The notes: generated from the letters alone by a model not told the origin. Counted from the stretch's first letter, positions 1 through 9,971 are shown. The stretch: 64,000 nucleotides of DNA from Magnetococcales bacterium (GCA_015231375.1 JADGBT010000004.1:1-64000); one strand, 5' to 3'. A program made the numbers and translations.

Positions 1-494
1 CCGGTCAGAGCGTCGAACTCCGCCTGCTCGCGCAGTTGGGTTTCCAGGCGTTTGCGTTGATGGATCTCGTCTTGCAGCAAGGCATTGGACTTTTCCAGCG
101 CGTCGCGCTGCTGCTTGAGAGACAGATGGGCCGCCACCCGGGCGCGCACCGCAGCCGGATTGACCGGCTTGGTGAGAAAATCCACGGCTCCGGCTTCGAA
201 TCCCTGGGTTTCGGCCTCGATATCGTTCATCGCCGTGACCAGAATCACCGGAATGCCCCGGGTGGACTCCTGGGCGCGCAACCACGCACAGACGGCATAC
301 CCGTCGATTTCGGGCATCATCACGTCCAACAAAACCAGATCCGGCAGATTGGCCAGGGCGCTGTCCATGGCTTCGCGGCCACCGGTGGCAAACAATACCC
401 GATAATCCCGCACCAGGATATTGCCCAACAAACGGATATTATCCGGAGAATCGTCCACCACCAGCACAGTAGGCATGGATCCGGTCCTGTCCAT
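1..494 (-). CDS. Response regulator with GGDEF domain (C-terminus beyond window)
   Basis: Partial gene reading off the left edge; 164 residues are visible. The N-terminal receiver domain has the acidic pair in VLVVDD, the phospho-acceptor Asp in LVLLDVMMP and the conserved Lys in LTKPV. A short helical linker follows, and the last visible residues (AEFDALT) match the start of a GGDEF domain. By family knowledge this is a PleD/WspR-like phosphorylation-controlled diguanylate cyclase; the catalytic loop is outside the window, so activity cannot be judged. The ATG at 492-494 has a GGAG seven bases upstream. It starts 18 bases after the HPt reading frame ends, so it is probably co-transcribed with the upstream hybrid kinase and could be its phosphorelay output. 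Confidence 0.85.
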   Translation of the reverse strand, partial: MDRTGSMPTVLVVDDSPDNIRLLGNILVRDYRVLFATGGREAMDSALANLPDLVLLDVMMPEIDGYAVCAWLRAQESTRGIPVILVTAMNDIEAETQGFEAGAVDFLTKPVNPAAVRARVAAHLSLKQQRDALEKSNALLQDEIHQRKRLETQLREQAEFDALT

Positions 495-512
495 GGCGAA
501 ACTCCTTTTCTT

Positions 513-1088
513 TCAGATGTCCAACTGCTGAATCAGCGCATCGAGCCTCGTGCGGGCCTGCTGGATCTCCAACCGGTCAAGATGGACATGCAATCGGGCC
601 AGACTCTCTGTAAATTCGGGAAATGCAATCAGTCCTTGCCGCAGCAACTCGAATTGTGCGTCGCATCGGATATCCCTCTTTTCCAACAACATGCCCAATT
701 CCCGCGCCAATTGCAACACGTTTTTTTTATCGATCCACGGCATTGACGCCGCACCACAGGCGGCATCCGGTTGGGTTGCGCACGCGGATCCGGCTTCCGC
801 CAAAACCCGCTCCAACGCCGCGCGCAGGGCCGACATCACGGAGGTGGCCAGCGGGCCGGACTCCCCGCCGCCTTTCAAGGCAAGCTCCAGGCTGCCCGCC
901 AGACCGGCCAACTCCCCGGCGTCGATGTTGGCCGCCGCCCCCTTGAGCTTGTGGGCATAACGCAAGGCCTCGTCCCACTCCTCGTGATCCACACACGCCT
1001 GGATGGACTCCGCCGCGTTGGCGAACTCCCGCGCGAAATGGCCCACCAGGCGGTCATACAGCTCCGCATCACCCTCGCAACGGGCCAA
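513..1088 (-). CDS. HPt phosphotransfer protein, in frame with the upstream kinase
   Basis: The frame encodes a histidine phosphotransfer domain with the phospho-acceptor His in HKLKGAA near residue 47, then a helical tail of the kind that follows HPt modules in multi-sensor kinases. There is no ATG start. The given start is a TTG with GGGAG six bases upstream. The same frame stays open back to an amber codon at 1281-1283, which is the stop of the hybrid kinase. The HPt is therefore either translated separately from the TTG, made by readthrough, or a former C-terminal domain detached by a nonsense mutation. Its expected role is to carry phosphate from the kinase receiver domains to a downstream regulator such as the GGDEF protein next door. 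Confidence 0.75.
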   Translation of the reverse strand: MARCEGDAELYDRLVGHFAREFANAAESIQACVDHEEWDEALRYAHKLKGAAANIDAGELAGLAGSLELALKGGGESGPLATSVMSALRAALERVLAEAGSACATQPDAACGAASMPWIDKKNVLQLARELGMLLEKRDIRCDAQFELLRQGLIAFPEFTESLARLHVHLDRLEIQQARTRLDALIQQLDI

Positions 1089-1148
1089 CCCGCGCTCCCG
1101 GTCGATGGACGGACGAAGCGATGCGGCGGAAGCGTCGCCGCGCCGCTC

Positions 1149-1274
1149 CTCCGCATCAAGCCCGGGCCGCGCCTCCGAATCGATCCGTCCCTCCGCATCC
1201 AGTCCAAGCCGCGCCTCCGAATCGATCCGTCCCTCCGCATCAAGCCCAGACCGCTCCTCCGAATCGATCCGTCC
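1149..1274 (-). repeat. Three tandem 42-bp repeats in the kinase-HPt linker
   Basis: Three consecutive 42-base units encode GRIDSEERSGLDAE, GRIDSEARLGLDAE and GRIDSEARPGLDAE on the minus strand, in frame with both the kinase and the HPt module. The first unit begins three codons after the amber codon. Because the unit is a multiple of three it preserves the reading frame, as expected for a flexible interdomain linker that was or is translated. Confidence 0.85.
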
Positions 1275-1280
1275 CTCCTC

Positions 1281-4200
1281 CTAGGAAGAACCCACCACAG
1301 CGACATCGCTCCACTGCACCATCTTGGAGAGCAACAAACCCACCTCGATGGGCTTGGCCAAATGATCCCGCATGCCGGCGGCCAGACAGGCCTCCACATC
1401 CGGCACCATGACACTGGCGCTCATGGCCACGATGGGTGGGGATCCGGCGCGCACCGACAGACGACGGGCGGCCTCCAGCCCATCCATGACCGGCATCTGC
1501 ACATCCATCAACACCACCTGGAAATATCCGGACGCAGCGGCGCACACCACCTCCACAGCCTGCCGACCGTTGCAGGCCACCACCACCTCCATGCCCCGCC
1601 TTTCCAGAATCTCCTGGACCAAAGTCACGTTGTCTTCCAGGTCGTCCACCACCAAAACCCGTCTGCCACGCAAACGCTCCACCCCCAGCGGGTCAAGCCG
1701 CCGCGACCCGGCCAATGCCCGCACCACCGCCTTGCCGAACCGCTCCATGATGGCATCGAACAGGGCGGACGGGGTTACCGGCTTGTGGACATAACTGCGA
1801 ATGCCCAACTCCTCCACCGCCCCCATGACCATCTCGCGCTCGAAAGCCGATACCATGATGATCGCCGGAGTCGCCGGAATGGCGTCATCGGCGAGGATGC
1901 AGCGCGCGGTCTGCACCCCATCCATCTTCGGCATGGCCCAGTCCAGCAGCACCAACTCCACGGGCGCCCCTTCCGCCGCCGCCTGCCGCAACACCCGGAT
2001 CGCCTCCTCGCCGGACTCCACCGCCTCGTTGACAAAATGCAAGGTGGTCAACAGGCCACACAGAATCTCCCGCGACACCCGGTTGTCATCCACCACCAGC
2101 ACCCGCCGACCCCACAGATCCCCGGGCAACTGAAAGCGCTTCGCGCCAACCCCGCGCACCCGATCAAAACGGACGTTGAAGGAGAAGCGGCTCCCCTTGC
2201 CCGGCGTGCTGTGAATGGAAAACACCCCTCCCATCATCTCCACCAGATTGCGGCAGATGGCCAGCCCCAGTCCCGTACCCCCGTATTTGCGGGTGGTGGA
2301 GGTGTCGGCCTGCTGAAACGGTTGCAACAGCCGCTCCACCTGACCCGGATCAAAACCGATGCCGCTGTCGCGCACCGAAAACTCCAGCTCCACCCAATGG
2401 GCATCCGAGGCGATCCGCTCGACCGCCAACACCACCTCCCCTTGTTCGGTGAACTTGACGGCGTTGTCGCAAAGATTGCCCAACACCTGTCCCAGGCGCA
2501 CCGCATCCCCTTTCAGCTCCCGAGGCACCTCCACCGGCACCGACACCAGCACCTCGATCCCTTTTTTCAGCCGGGCCTTGGCGAGCGCCCCGTCCGTGAC
2601 CCGTTCCAGCACCTGACACAGATCAAACGGCATGATCTCCAGTTCCAGCTTGCCCGCGTCGATCTTGGAGAAGTCCAGAATGTCGTTGATGATGCGCAAC
2701 AAAGCATCCGACGCCGCACGGATCTTCTCCAGATAGCCCCGCTGCTTGGCGCTCAGATCGGTCTGCAAGGCCAGATAGCTCATGCCGATGATGGCGTTCA
2801 TCGGCGTGCGGATCTCATGGCTCATGTTGGCCAGAAACTCCCCCTTGGCCCGATTGGCCAGACGGGCCTGCTCTTCGCTGCGCCGCAGTTCGTCTTCCAT
2901 CAATTTCCGGTCGGTGTTGTCCCGCGAGACCACCACGATCCCCTCCACCCCTCCATCCCGCCGCACATGGGGAAAGTAGGAGACATCCATCCAGCGACGC
3001 CCCGCCACCGAAAATTCAAACCACGCCTGAAAATTGATCGATTCCCCTTTCAGACAACGCTCCAGATTTCCCCGAATACGCCCAAAGGTCTCATCTCCCA
3101 GCAACTCCTGCACCGAATGGCCCACGATCTCGTGACGACGCAACCCATGACTGCTCAAATAGCTGTTGTTGACCGCGCGATACACATAATCTTGCCCCAG
3201 AAAGGCCATATGATCCCTGGAGGCCGCCACGATGGCGGCAAACTGACGCAAGGTCTCCTCCACCTGGCGGCGTTCGGTCTGATCCAGCAGAATCAAACGA
3301 TGCTCCACGATCCGGCCCGATTCATCGATCTTGGGGGAGACCGACAGACTGGCCCACAAGATCTCCCCGTCATGCCGCTTCAAACACACCTCCCGATCCC
3401 GCTCGATCGGCCCGGACAGCAGAAACGCCACCGCAGGATCCGCCGCCAACGCCGCGAAATTCACGCCATTCGGCCTGGAAAAATCATATCCGAACATCTC
3501 CGCAGCCGCGCGATTGCCCCGCAGAATCCTTCCGTTGCCCGCGTCCACGGACAAAAAGGCCACCGGCGCGTTTTCGTACAGATCCCGCATCAGGAGTTCC
3601 GACTCCCGCAAGGTCGCCTCGGCCCGCACCCGGTCCCCGATCTCGCGCACGATGGCCAGATTGTATTCCCGCTCCTCGAACTCCATGTAGTTGGCGCTGA
3701 TCTCCACCGGCAACCCCGCCCCGGATTGCGTGAGGATCTCGGTTTCAAACACCAAAGTGCGCCGCGCCTTCAACTCGCGCCAATGCAGCGGCCACAGATG
3801 TTCGGGATGTTCGGGATTCAGATCCGAGGCGGTCATGGCCATCAACGCCTCGCGCTCGAAGCCGAGCCGGTCCACCACCGACTGGTTCACCCGCAGAAAA
3901 TGACCGTCGGGATGGATCCAGAACACCATGTCGCTGGTGTTCTCCAAAGAGGCTTGGGCCAGACGCGCCTGACCTTCGGCGCGTCTTTTTTCCGTCAGGT
4001 CGTTGTAGACCGCCACCACCTCGCCGGAATCCAGACGATAGACGAAGTTCTCCATCCAGCCCTGATGGTATTCATCCTGATAATAACTCACCGGATGATA
4101 GACCACCTCTCCGCTTCGATGGACCTGCTGAAAAACAGCGAACAGCCCGAACTCGCGCACCCCCGGAAACACCTCGGTGACCCGTCTGCCGATCACCCGC

Positions 4201-5642
4201 TGGGGGTCGGCGTTGCTGATGCGCACCCCGGCCTGATTCATCTCCTTGACGATGAAGTCCTCCCCATCGTCAACCGCCTCGTAAACGGCCACCCCGCTGG
4301 TCATGGTGTTGAACAAGGCCCGATAGCGACGCTCGTTGATTTGCAACGCCTGCTCCAGACGACGCTGTTCCGCCTGCTCCCGGAGATGACGCATCCCTGC
4401 GGACATCTGCCCGGCCAGCTCGCTCAACAGTTCGATTTCGGTGTCATCGAAAGCGTCAGGTTGGGGGGCGTACAGATTGAGCGCCCCGATGGTCACCCCG
4501 TGAATCTTCAAAGGCAGGGCGATGCTGGAATGAAATCCCTGCCGGAGCGCCCGCTCCCTCCAGGGGATGAAGGTGTCGTCCTGCCGGAGGTCGCGGGCAA
4601 TGCTGGGACGACCGGTGCGAATGGCGGTTCCGGTGGGACCATGGCCCAGCGGAACCGGAGACCAGGAGATTTCCAGATCCTCGGCATAACCGGCATCGAA
4701 CCCATGGCTGGCCACCGGCCTGACCTGCTGATCCGGACCGGTCTCCGCCAACCCCACCCAGGCGAGACGATAACCGGTCTCTTCGACCATCACCCGGCAA
4801 AGCTGCTCCAGCGCCGCCGCCTCTTCGGAGGCCACGGAGAGAATCTCGGAAAAACGCAGACGGCTTCTCAAGGCCCGGTTGACCTGGGTCATGCGTCTTT
4901 CGCCGACGCGACGGCGGGTGATATCCTCCTGCACGCCGATATAGTGACGAATCCCTCCCTTGGGGTGGTACACCCGACCCACAGCCACCGACGACCAGTA
5001 AGGCTCGCCGGACTGCTTGCGGTTGACCAACTCTCCCCGCCAGGGCTGATCCGGCGACAACCACCGACATGCTCCGGATCCCGACACGATGGCGTCTTGC
5101 ATGCCGAAGCGGGTCAGGCCGTCGGGTTGACCGATCAACGCCTCACGGGCATAACCGGTCAACTCGGTGAAACGGGCGTTGACATACTCGATGGTGCCCT
5201 CCGCATCGGTGATGATCACCGCCGCCGGTCCCTGTTCCACGGCCACGGAAAGCTTCTGCATCTCGATGGTCTGGCGTTCCAGGGAGGCCATGGTACGTTT
5301 GGCGATGATCAAGATCACCGCCACGCTCCAGATGGCGAACAGGGAATAAAAACGGTTGAGCAACGCCAGCCACACCGGCGCCGCGCTCCCCGACGACAAC
5401 AGATAGCCCAATCCCACCAGCAACGAGGTAAACAACGCCAACGTGACGATGGTCGCCCTGCCGCCCCGCATCCACCACCCGAGCAGAATCACGCCCAGAT
5501 ACAGCACCCCATCGGCGGAACCGACCGGCAGCAAATAATCCACCACGAGAATGATCCCGCTCATCACCGCCGCCAGCATGGGCAGGATCAGCCGTCGCCA
5601 GCCGCTGGAAGTCGCCACCCCATCCGCATCGTGAATCGTCAT
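1281..5642 (-). CDS. Multi-PAS/GAF hybrid sensor histidine kinase
   Basis: A 1453-aa membrane-anchored sensor kinase. Residues about 15-110 hold several hydrophobic helices. Then come a PAS domain (about 125-240), a GAF domain (about 265-415) and four more PAS/PAC domains up to about 915. The HisKA domain carries the phospho-His in SHEIRTP near residue 941 and is followed by a HATPase_c domain (GTGLGLAI). Two receiver domains begin near residues 1179 ([10 protein letters not shown], acceptor in LLDWAMP) and 1326 ([10 protein letters not shown], acceptor in LMDVQMP). The ATG lacks a strong ribosome site. The ligands are unknown. The protein ends at an in-frame TAG with an HPt domain continuing in the same frame, so the complete phosphorelay probably spans 513-5642. 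Confidence 0.92.
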   Translation of the reverse strand: MTIHDADGVATSSGWRRLILPMLAAVMSGIILVVDYLLPVGSADGVLYLGVILLGWWMRGGRATIVTLALFTSLLVGLGYLLSSGSAAPVWLALLNRFYSLFAIWSVAVILIIAKRTMASLERQTIEMQKLSVAVEQGPAAVIITDAEGTIEYVNARFTELTGYAREALIGQPDGLTRFGMQDAIVSGSGACRWLSPDQPWRGELVNRKQSGEPYWSSVAVGRVYHPKGGIRHYIGVQEDITRRRVGERRMTQVNRALRSRLRFSEILSVASEEAAALEQLCRVMVEETGYRLAWVGLAETGPDQQVRPVASHGFDAGYAEDLEISWSPVPLGHGPTGTAIRTGRPSIARDLRQDDTFIPWRERALRQGFHSSIALPLKIHGVTIGALNLYAPQPDAFDDTEIELLSELAGQMSAGMRHLREQAEQRRLEQALQINERRYRALFNTMTSGVAVYEAVDDGEDFIVKEMNQAGVRISNADPQRVIGRRVTEVFPGVREFGLFAVFQQVHRSGEVVYHPVSYYQDEYHQGWMENFVYRLDSGEVVAVYNDLTEKRRAEGQARLAQASLENTSDMVFWIHPDGHFLRVNQSVVDRLGFEREALMAMTASDLNPEHPEHLWPLHWRELKARRTLVFETEILTQSGAGLPVEISANYMEFEEREYNLAIVREIGDRVRAEATLRESELLMRDLYENAPVAFLSVDAGNGRILRGNRAAAEMFGYDFSRPNGVNFAALAADPAVAFLLSGPIERDREVCLKRHDGEILWASLSVSPKIDESGRIVEHRLILLDQTERRQVEETLRQFAAIVAASRDHMAFLGQDYVYRAVNNSYLSSHGLRRHEIVGHSVQELLGDETFGRIRGNLERCLKGESINFQAWFEFSVAGRRWMDVSYFPHVRRDGGVEGIVVVSRDNTDRKLMEDELRRSEEQARLANRAKGEFLANMSHEIRTPMNAIIGMSYLALQTDLSAKQRGYLEKIRAASDALLRIINDILDFSKIDAGKLELEIMPFDLCQVLERVTDGALAKARLKKGIEVLVSVPVEVPRELKGDAVRLGQVLGNLCDNAVKFTEQGEVVLAVERIASDAHWVELEFSVRDSGIGFDPGQVERLLQPFQQADTSTTRKYGGTGLGLAICRNLVEMMGGVFSIHSTPGKGSRFSFNVRFDRVRGVGAKRFQLPGDLWGRRVLVVDDNRVSREILCGLLTTLHFVNEAVESGEEAIRVLRQAAAEGAPVELVLLDWAMPKMDGVQTARCILADDAIPATPAIIMVSAFEREMVMGAVEELGIRSYVHKPVTPSALFDAIMERFGKAVVRALAGSRRLDPLGVERLRGRRVLVVDDLEDNVTLVQEILERRGMEVVVACNGRQAVEVVCAAASGYFQVVLMDVQMPVMDGLEAARRLSVRAGSPPIVAMSASVMVPDVEACLAAGMRDHLAKPIEVGLLLSKMVQWSDVAVVGSS

Positions 5643-5837
5643 CGTTCACATCCCATGTCCCGAAGCAGCCAGCCGCTGGCAAAGACGCACCTTAAAGAAA
5701 GAGAGAATCGCAATGATAGAAAAAATATTGCCGAACAAAATTTTCTTTCTGATATTTTTTTGTTGATTTTGCACTGCGGCATGAATTAGGATACATCCCA
5801 ACCATAAACGACCCATATAGACCAGGGAGATCACTCC
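5643..5837. other. Divergent intergenic region between kinase and small membrane protein
   Basis: About 195 bases, AT-rich in the middle, separating two divergent genes. On the plus strand TTGATT and TAGGAT are 18 bases apart, about 45 bases upstream of the next ATG, a weak sigma70-like match. A minus-strand frame of 62 codons here has no ribosome site and was not called. Confidence 0.35.
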
Positions 5838-6155
5838 ATGAGACTCGTACTCACCAACGGCAACATCATCGACCCGGAAAGCTGGCCGCTGCTCAAGAAA
5901 ATCCGCGCCGCCACCGTGGTTCCGACCCGTTCCTTCAAAACCCGCCTCCTCGGTCTGCTCTCCGAACTGGTGGCAGCCCCGGCGGTTTCCCAGGCCGACG
6001 CCAATCCGGCCTCCTTGCGTCCGACCCCTCCTCCCGCCACCCTGACCACCCGCTTCATCTTCTGGATGGAAAAGGCGCTGATGGGGGCGCTGATCGCTCT
6101 GTGGGCCTTGGCCACCTGGGTGATGTTCGACGGTCTGCGCCTGCTTTTCTTCTGA
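5838..6155 (+). CDS. Small C-tail-anchored membrane protein, unknown function
   Basis: 105 residues, preceded by an AGGGAG ribosome site ending eight bases before the ATG. The first 75 residues are soluble with a Pro/Ala-rich stretch. A single hydrophobic helix (about 78-103, LMGALIALWALATW) ends at the C-terminus with aromatic residues. I do not recognise the family. It stands alone on the plus strand between two minus-strand hybrid kinases. The clear ribosome site and the predicted membrane helix make it more likely real than chance, but no function can be inferred. Confidence 0.6.
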   Translation: MRLVLTNGNIIDPESWPLLKKIRAATVVPTRSFKTRLLGLLSELVAAPAVSQADANPASLRPTPPPATLTTRFIFWMEKALMGALIALWALATWVMFDGLRLLFF

Positions 6156-6300
6156 TCCCCCGCCTCACACCCCCGCTGCCGATCCCGGCACGCGGGTGAT
6201 CGCGTCCCGATGATCACACCCTCCACGCAAGATTGCCCATCCGCGACGCCAGAACACATACACCGGTCAGAATCGGACGATCATCCATCCGGCATCATCC

Positions 6301-6446
6301 ATCAGGCGGTTCACGCCTCCATGACGCGCACCGTCTCTCCCGGACCGATCTGGCACCTTGGCGGACCGATCAGACGATTCTCACCAGGCGATCATCATCA
6401 GGCGGCTTACGCCCCCATGGCGCGCACCGTCTCTCCCGGATCGATC
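6301..6446. repeat. Two-copy 96-bp-period direct repeat
   Basis: The segment at 6301-6350 recurs at 6397-6446 with a few mismatches. The longest shared core, around the CGCACCGTCTCTCCCGGA block, starts at 6326 and 6422. It lies directly after the stop of the minus-strand hybrid kinase, so it would sit in that transcript's 3' untranslated region. Read on the minus strand, each copy has GGGAGA followed by a three-codon frame (ATG-GGG-GCG-TAA and ATG-GAG-GCG-TGA). Confidence 0.7.
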
Positions 6447-6448
6447 TT

Positions 6449-8743
6449 TCACCCTGCGGACTGTTCCGGCTGATTCAAAAAGGCGTCGAGAGCCTTGCGC
6501 ACCGGCGCGAAATGCAGACGCACCTGATTCAACGCCTGTCCGGCGTCAAGCCATTTCTGCGCCTTGATGCATTCGTGCAACTGCCGGGTATGCGGCTGCA
6601 ACTGGGGAAAAATGGTGTTGGCCATGCTGCCCTTGAGCACATGAGCCGTGGCGCGGGCGGTCTCGTGCTCCCCGAGACGCAGATCCCGCTCCAGACTCTC
6701 CAGCAACTCCGGAATCTGATTGACCAGCAGTCCGGCCACATCGCGGAAATCCTCCTCTGGCAAACCAATGGAATCCATGGCCCCCAGCAAAATCTCCAGA
6801 TCGGTTTTCTCCGCCACCGCGCCCACCGGCATCACCGCGTCCACCAGCGGCGCACTCGCGACCTTCACCGGCACAGGCGTCAGATAACGCTCCAAAACCC
6901 CCTTCAACTCCCCCAGGGTGACCGGCTTGGAGAGAAAATCGTTCATGCCCACCACCTCCCCCCGCAGACGACTGCCGGAGGTGACATTGGCCGTGAACGC
7001 CACAATCGGAACCGGATTCAACTCCCGCTCGCGCTCCCATTGCCGGATCAGGCGGCTCGCCTCGTAACCATCCATGCCCGGCATCTGGCAATCCATCAAC
7101 ACCAGATCAAAATCCTGCTCGATGAAGCGCTCCACTCCCTCCCGACCATCCCTGGCCCCCACCACACGGGCGGCCTCGCACCCCAACCGCACCAGCATGC
7201 CACGGGCCACGGTCAGATTGGCCGGATGATCATCCACCACCAGCACCCGCGCGTCGTAACGCTCCGGATCCGGCTCACGCCGCGCCGGATAAGAAGCGCT
7301 GCACGACTGACCATCCTGGGCGCTGGACAACCATTCGATGGCCGAACGCAAACGTTCCGCGTTCACCGGTTTCTTCAGACAGATGGCCACCCCCGGCAAC
7401 TCGCTGGCGTGATCCCATCCCTGATCCAGCAGATCGGTCAACAGAATGAATTTCCAGGAGGACTCCACATCCCGCAAGGCGCGGCAGGCGATGCGGCAAT
7501 CCTGTCCCGGCTTCTGGTTCAACAGCACCAGATCATACGGATGCCCATCCCCCTTGGAACGACGCAACACCTCCAACGCGGTTTCCGCCTCGGCCACGAA
7601 ATCCAACCGGGAACCGAACAGCTCGAACACATCCTCCAAGAACAGCCGCTGCAACCCGTCGATCTCCACGCCCAGCACCCGCAGATTCCGGAACACCCCA
7701 CGCCCCAGATCCTCCTCCACCGCCTCCGGCTGACGGTTCAAACGAATGGTGAAATGAAACACGCTCCCGGACGGGGCATAAGGATTCCCATCCACCCCGA
7801 TCTCCCCCCCCATCCGCTCCACCAACTGCCGGCTGATGGCCAATCCCAACCCGGTTCCCGGAATCAGACTCCGATGTCCCTCGGCGCGGGCGAACAGATC
7901 GAAAATCCGCTCCCGCTCCTCCTCCGGCACCCCCGGTCCCGTATCCCGCACCTCGAACAGATACTCGGTCCGCCCCCCTTCCGTCGGCCCGACCGGTCCG
8001 CCATGCAACTCCACACTGCCGCGCTCCGGGGTGAACTTGATGGCATTGCCCAATAAATTGGTGAAAATCTGTCGCAAACGGTTCACATCCCCCCGCACCG
8101 CCGTATGCATGCCATGCGGAAAGAAAGGTGTCAGCTCGATCTCCTTGGTGTGGGCCAGGGTGGCCAGGGTCAACGCGGATTCGTCCACCAAAGCACGCAA
8201 ATCGAAATCCACCTCGTCCAGAACCAGTCGATCCGCCTCCATCTTGGAGTAGTCCAGCACATTGTCGATCAACGCCAACAGCGTCTTGCCCGATCCATAC
8301 GCCAGCCGCACCTGCTCCTTGCGGTCGTGATCCAAAGAGGCCTCCCGCAACAACTCCAACATGCCCAGCACCACATTCATCGGCGTGCGGATCTCGTGGC
8401 TCATGATCGCCAGAAATTCACTTTTGGCATGGCTTTCCGCCAAGGCCCGATCCCGCTCGGCGACCAACTCCGCCGTGCGCCGCTCCACCTGCTGTTCCAC
8501 CTGCTGTTCCACCCGTCGCTCCAGCAGACGCGCCGACTCCTCCCGATCCAGACGCGCCCGGACCAGCCCGGCTTCCAGTTCCGCCACCGGGGACGATCCG
8601 GCACGGTGTCCCATCCACCAGCCCGCCCCCGCCACCACCACCGCCAGACCCCATGGCCATCCGCCCGCCACCCCGGCGACAACCACCGCCACTCCGACTC
8701 CCAACCACCGCGCCACGCTGCCGAATGACCCTGTCATGCCCAC
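6449..8743 (-). CDS. Hybrid sensor histidine kinase with degenerate REC, REC and HPt
   Basis: 764 residues. N-terminal hydrophobic helices (about 10-48) are followed by a coiled coil rich in EQQVEQQ, with no recognisable sensor domain. HisKA has its His in SHEIRTP near residue 115, then HATPase_c (GTGLGLAI). The first receiver-like domain (about 345-465) has Asn where the phospho-Asp belongs (VLLNQKPG), so it is probably not phosphorylated. The second receiver (about 495-610) is intact (VLVVDDHPAN, LMDCQMPGMDG). The C-terminal HPt has its His in AHVLKGS. The start is a GTG with GGGAG nine bases upstream; an ATG two codons later is the alternative. The layout resembles BarA/EvgS-type unorthodox kinases. 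No output regulator is adjacent. Confidence 0.88.
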   Translation of the reverse strand: MGMTGSFGSVARWLGVGVAVVVAGVAGGWPWGLAVVVAGAGWWMGHRAGSSPVAELEAGLVRARLDREESARLLERRVEQQVEQQVERRTAELVAERDRALAESHAKSEFLAIMSHEIRTPMNVVLGMLELLREASLDHDRKEQVRLAYGSGKTLLALIDNVLDYSKMEADRLVLDEVDFDLRALVDESALTLATLAHTKEIELTPFFPHGMHTAVRGDVNRLRQIFTNLLGNAIKFTPERGSVELHGGPVGPTEGGRTEYLFEVRDTGPGVPEEERERIFDLFARAEGHRSLIPGTGLGLAISRQLVERMGGEIGVDGNPYAPSGSVFHFTIRLNRQPEAVEEDLGRGVFRNLRVLGVEIDGLQRLFLEDVFELFGSRLDFVAEAETALEVLRRSKGDGHPYDLVLLNQKPGQDCRIACRALRDVESSWKFILLTDLLDQGWDHASELPGVAICLKKPVNAERLRSAIEWLSSAQDGQSCSASYPARREPDPERYDARVLVVDDHPANLTVARGMLVRLGCEAARVVGARDGREGVERFIEQDFDLVLMDCQMPGMDGYEASRLIRQWERERELNPVPIVAFTANVTSGSRLRGEVVGMNDFLSKPVTLGELKGVLERYLTPVPVKVASAPLVDAVMPVGAVAEKTDLEILLGAMDSIGLPEEDFRDVAGLLVNQIPELLESLERDLRLGEHETARATAHVLKGSMANTIFPQLQPHTRQLHECIKAQKWLDAGQALNQVRLHFAPVRKALDAFLNQPEQSAG

Positions 8744-8801
8744 TTGCCATCACTCCCAAGACACGCACACGTCCCTCATGCCATGCATCGACACGCCCGG
8801 A

Positions 8802-9419
8802 TCACATAAAAAACCGCTCATCGAATTGCACCACCTCTTCCAGAATCGCCACGCTCGCGCTCATCAACGCCTCTGGATCCGCCCCCTGCTCCACGAGACG
8901 CAACAAGCGCGACATGCTCATCCAGGACTCCAGATGGGCGTGATCGATCTGCGCCGCCACCACCGACAACGCCTGCATGGCCACCAGGGTATCACGGGCA
9001 ATCCGTTGCAGCTCCATGGACCGCTCCTGACTCAAACCCTGAACCCGCAAGGTCTCGATCCCCATCCGCACCATCTCCGGCGACGGCAACAACTCTCCCC
9101 GCCCCCCCGCAGACACAGACGCATCCGGCAGACAGGCATCCACAAACGGCGCCATGAAACGGCGCAAGGTGTATTTCCAGGCCCGCCGGGTATCCACCGT
9201 GGCGCGCTTTTCGTAAAAAGCGAACAGCACCACCAGAAAACCACCCTGCATGCAAAAACCGATCAACTGGGGCAACAAGGTACGGGTGACGCTGGTCTCG
9301 GAATACAACCACAAGGTCAAGAATGGAGCCGCCGCGAAGAAGACGACCAGAAAAAACAGATAAAACAGAAAAAATCCCTTCAGCCAGGAGATTTTTTCTC
9401 CCACGATCGGAACGCGCAT
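8802..9419 (-). CDS. Two-helix inner-membrane protein, unknown function
   Basis: 205 residues from an ATG with GAGGG five bases upstream; the frame extends further upstream but without an equally good site. Two hydrophobic segments (about 9-40, rich in Phe and Leu, and about 48-70) are followed by a cytoplasmic, mostly helical domain of about 130 residues. No family recognised. It lies 58 bases upstream of the hybrid kinase GTG, in the same direction, and 92 bases downstream of the DUF3301 gene. The three could form one operon, and a role in the same signalling or envelope process is possible but unproven. Confidence 0.7.
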   Translation of the reverse strand: MRVPIVGEKISWLKGFFLFYLFFLVVFFAAAPFLTLWLYSETSVTRTLLPQLIGFCMQGGFLVVLFAFYEKRATVDTRRAWKYTLRRFMAPFVDACLPDASVSAGGRGELLPSPEMVRMGIETLRVQGLSQERSMELQRIARDTLVAMQALSVVAAQIDHAHLESWMSMSRLLRLVEQGADPEALMSASVAILEEVVQFDERFFM

Positions 9420-9511
9420 GTCTGCCCTCGTTACCAAAAAAGATTCGTTAAACGTTTGCCCCATACTGCCAAACTTGTTCCGGTTTGGCCATCGAAATCC
9501 ATCCGCCAGCA

Positions 9512-9820
9512 TCACGAATCCAGCCGCGAGGTATCCAGCAACACCCCCTGCACCTCTCTCCCGAGCAGCATCACCACCCCTTCGCGGATCAGATGGTCGG
9601 CCTCCAGATAACGAAAGCCGTAGATGCGCCGTACCCGCCAACGACCCTGTTCATCCCGTTGCAGCCCCATGGACTGAAGCGACACGGTATCATCCAGCCA
9701 CCGCACCGCATTGGCCACACACGCGTAGCGGGCCTCGTCCAGCGCCAACTCCCTGGCCCGCATGGAGGCATGCCACGCCCATGCCAACCCCGCCAGGATC
9801 CAAAAGGCCAAGGTCTCCAT
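9512..9820 (-). CDS. DUF3301 family protein
   Basis: 102 residues from the chosen ATG. After one N-terminal membrane helix the protein has the DUF3301 pattern: a WHA...R.REL-ALDEARYAC segment, WLDDTVSL, an R..QGRWRVRRIYGFRY block and a final REGVVMLLGREVQGVLLD. The family is small, membrane-anchored and uncharacterised. The start overlaps the stop of a 27-codon frame (TGATG), which has the only strong ribosome site here, so translational coupling is likely. A longer TTG-initiated version (from 9928) would put that ribosome site inside the gene and is less convincing. Confidence 0.75.
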   Translation of the reverse strand: METLAFWILAGLAWAWHASMRARELALDEARYACVANAVRWLDDTVSLQSMGLQRDEQGRWRVRRIYGFRYLEADHLIREGVVMLLGREVQGVLLDTSRLDS

Positions 9821-9903
9821 CAGACGCGCCACACCACGGCCACAGGATCGCAACAGCGGACCCGACTCCCATCCCGACCGCACCGGACAAGAATCTGAAG
9901 CAT
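9820..9903 (-). CDS. Possible 27-aa leader peptide upstream of DUF3301 gene
   Basis: An ATG at 9901-9903 has a near-ideal AAGGAG seven bases upstream. The frame runs 27 codons, is rich in Arg, Val and Cys (ends VAVVWRV), and stops at TGA overlapping the ATG of the DUF3301 gene. This is the arrangement of a translationally coupled leader. It may equally be the residue of an N-terminal frameshift in the DUF3301 gene. Confidence 0.4.
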   Translation of the reverse strand: MLQILVRCGRDGSRVRCCDPVAVVWRV

Positions 9904-9942
9904 GCGGATTCTCCTTATTCCGAAACAAACCATCAAAAAAAA

Positions 9943-9971
9943 TTTTCCAACCCTCAAACTTCGCGTATCAT
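9943..9971 (+). promoter_or_regulatory. Possible sigma70 promoter for uup
   Basis: TTTTCC, 17 bases, then TATCAT. The -10 matches consensus at five of six positions; the -35 is weak. It would start transcription about 35 bases before the uup ATG. Confidence 0.35.

Noticed and set aside
771-5789. 1672-codon plus-strand open frame
   Set aside because: It lies antisense to the hybrid kinase and HPt; composition is the His/Pro/Gln-rich pattern of a GC-rich shadow frame with no domain.
5646-5834. 62-codon minus-strand frame upstream of the hybrid kinase
   Set aside because: No ribosome site, occupies the promoter region, and no recognisable protein pattern.
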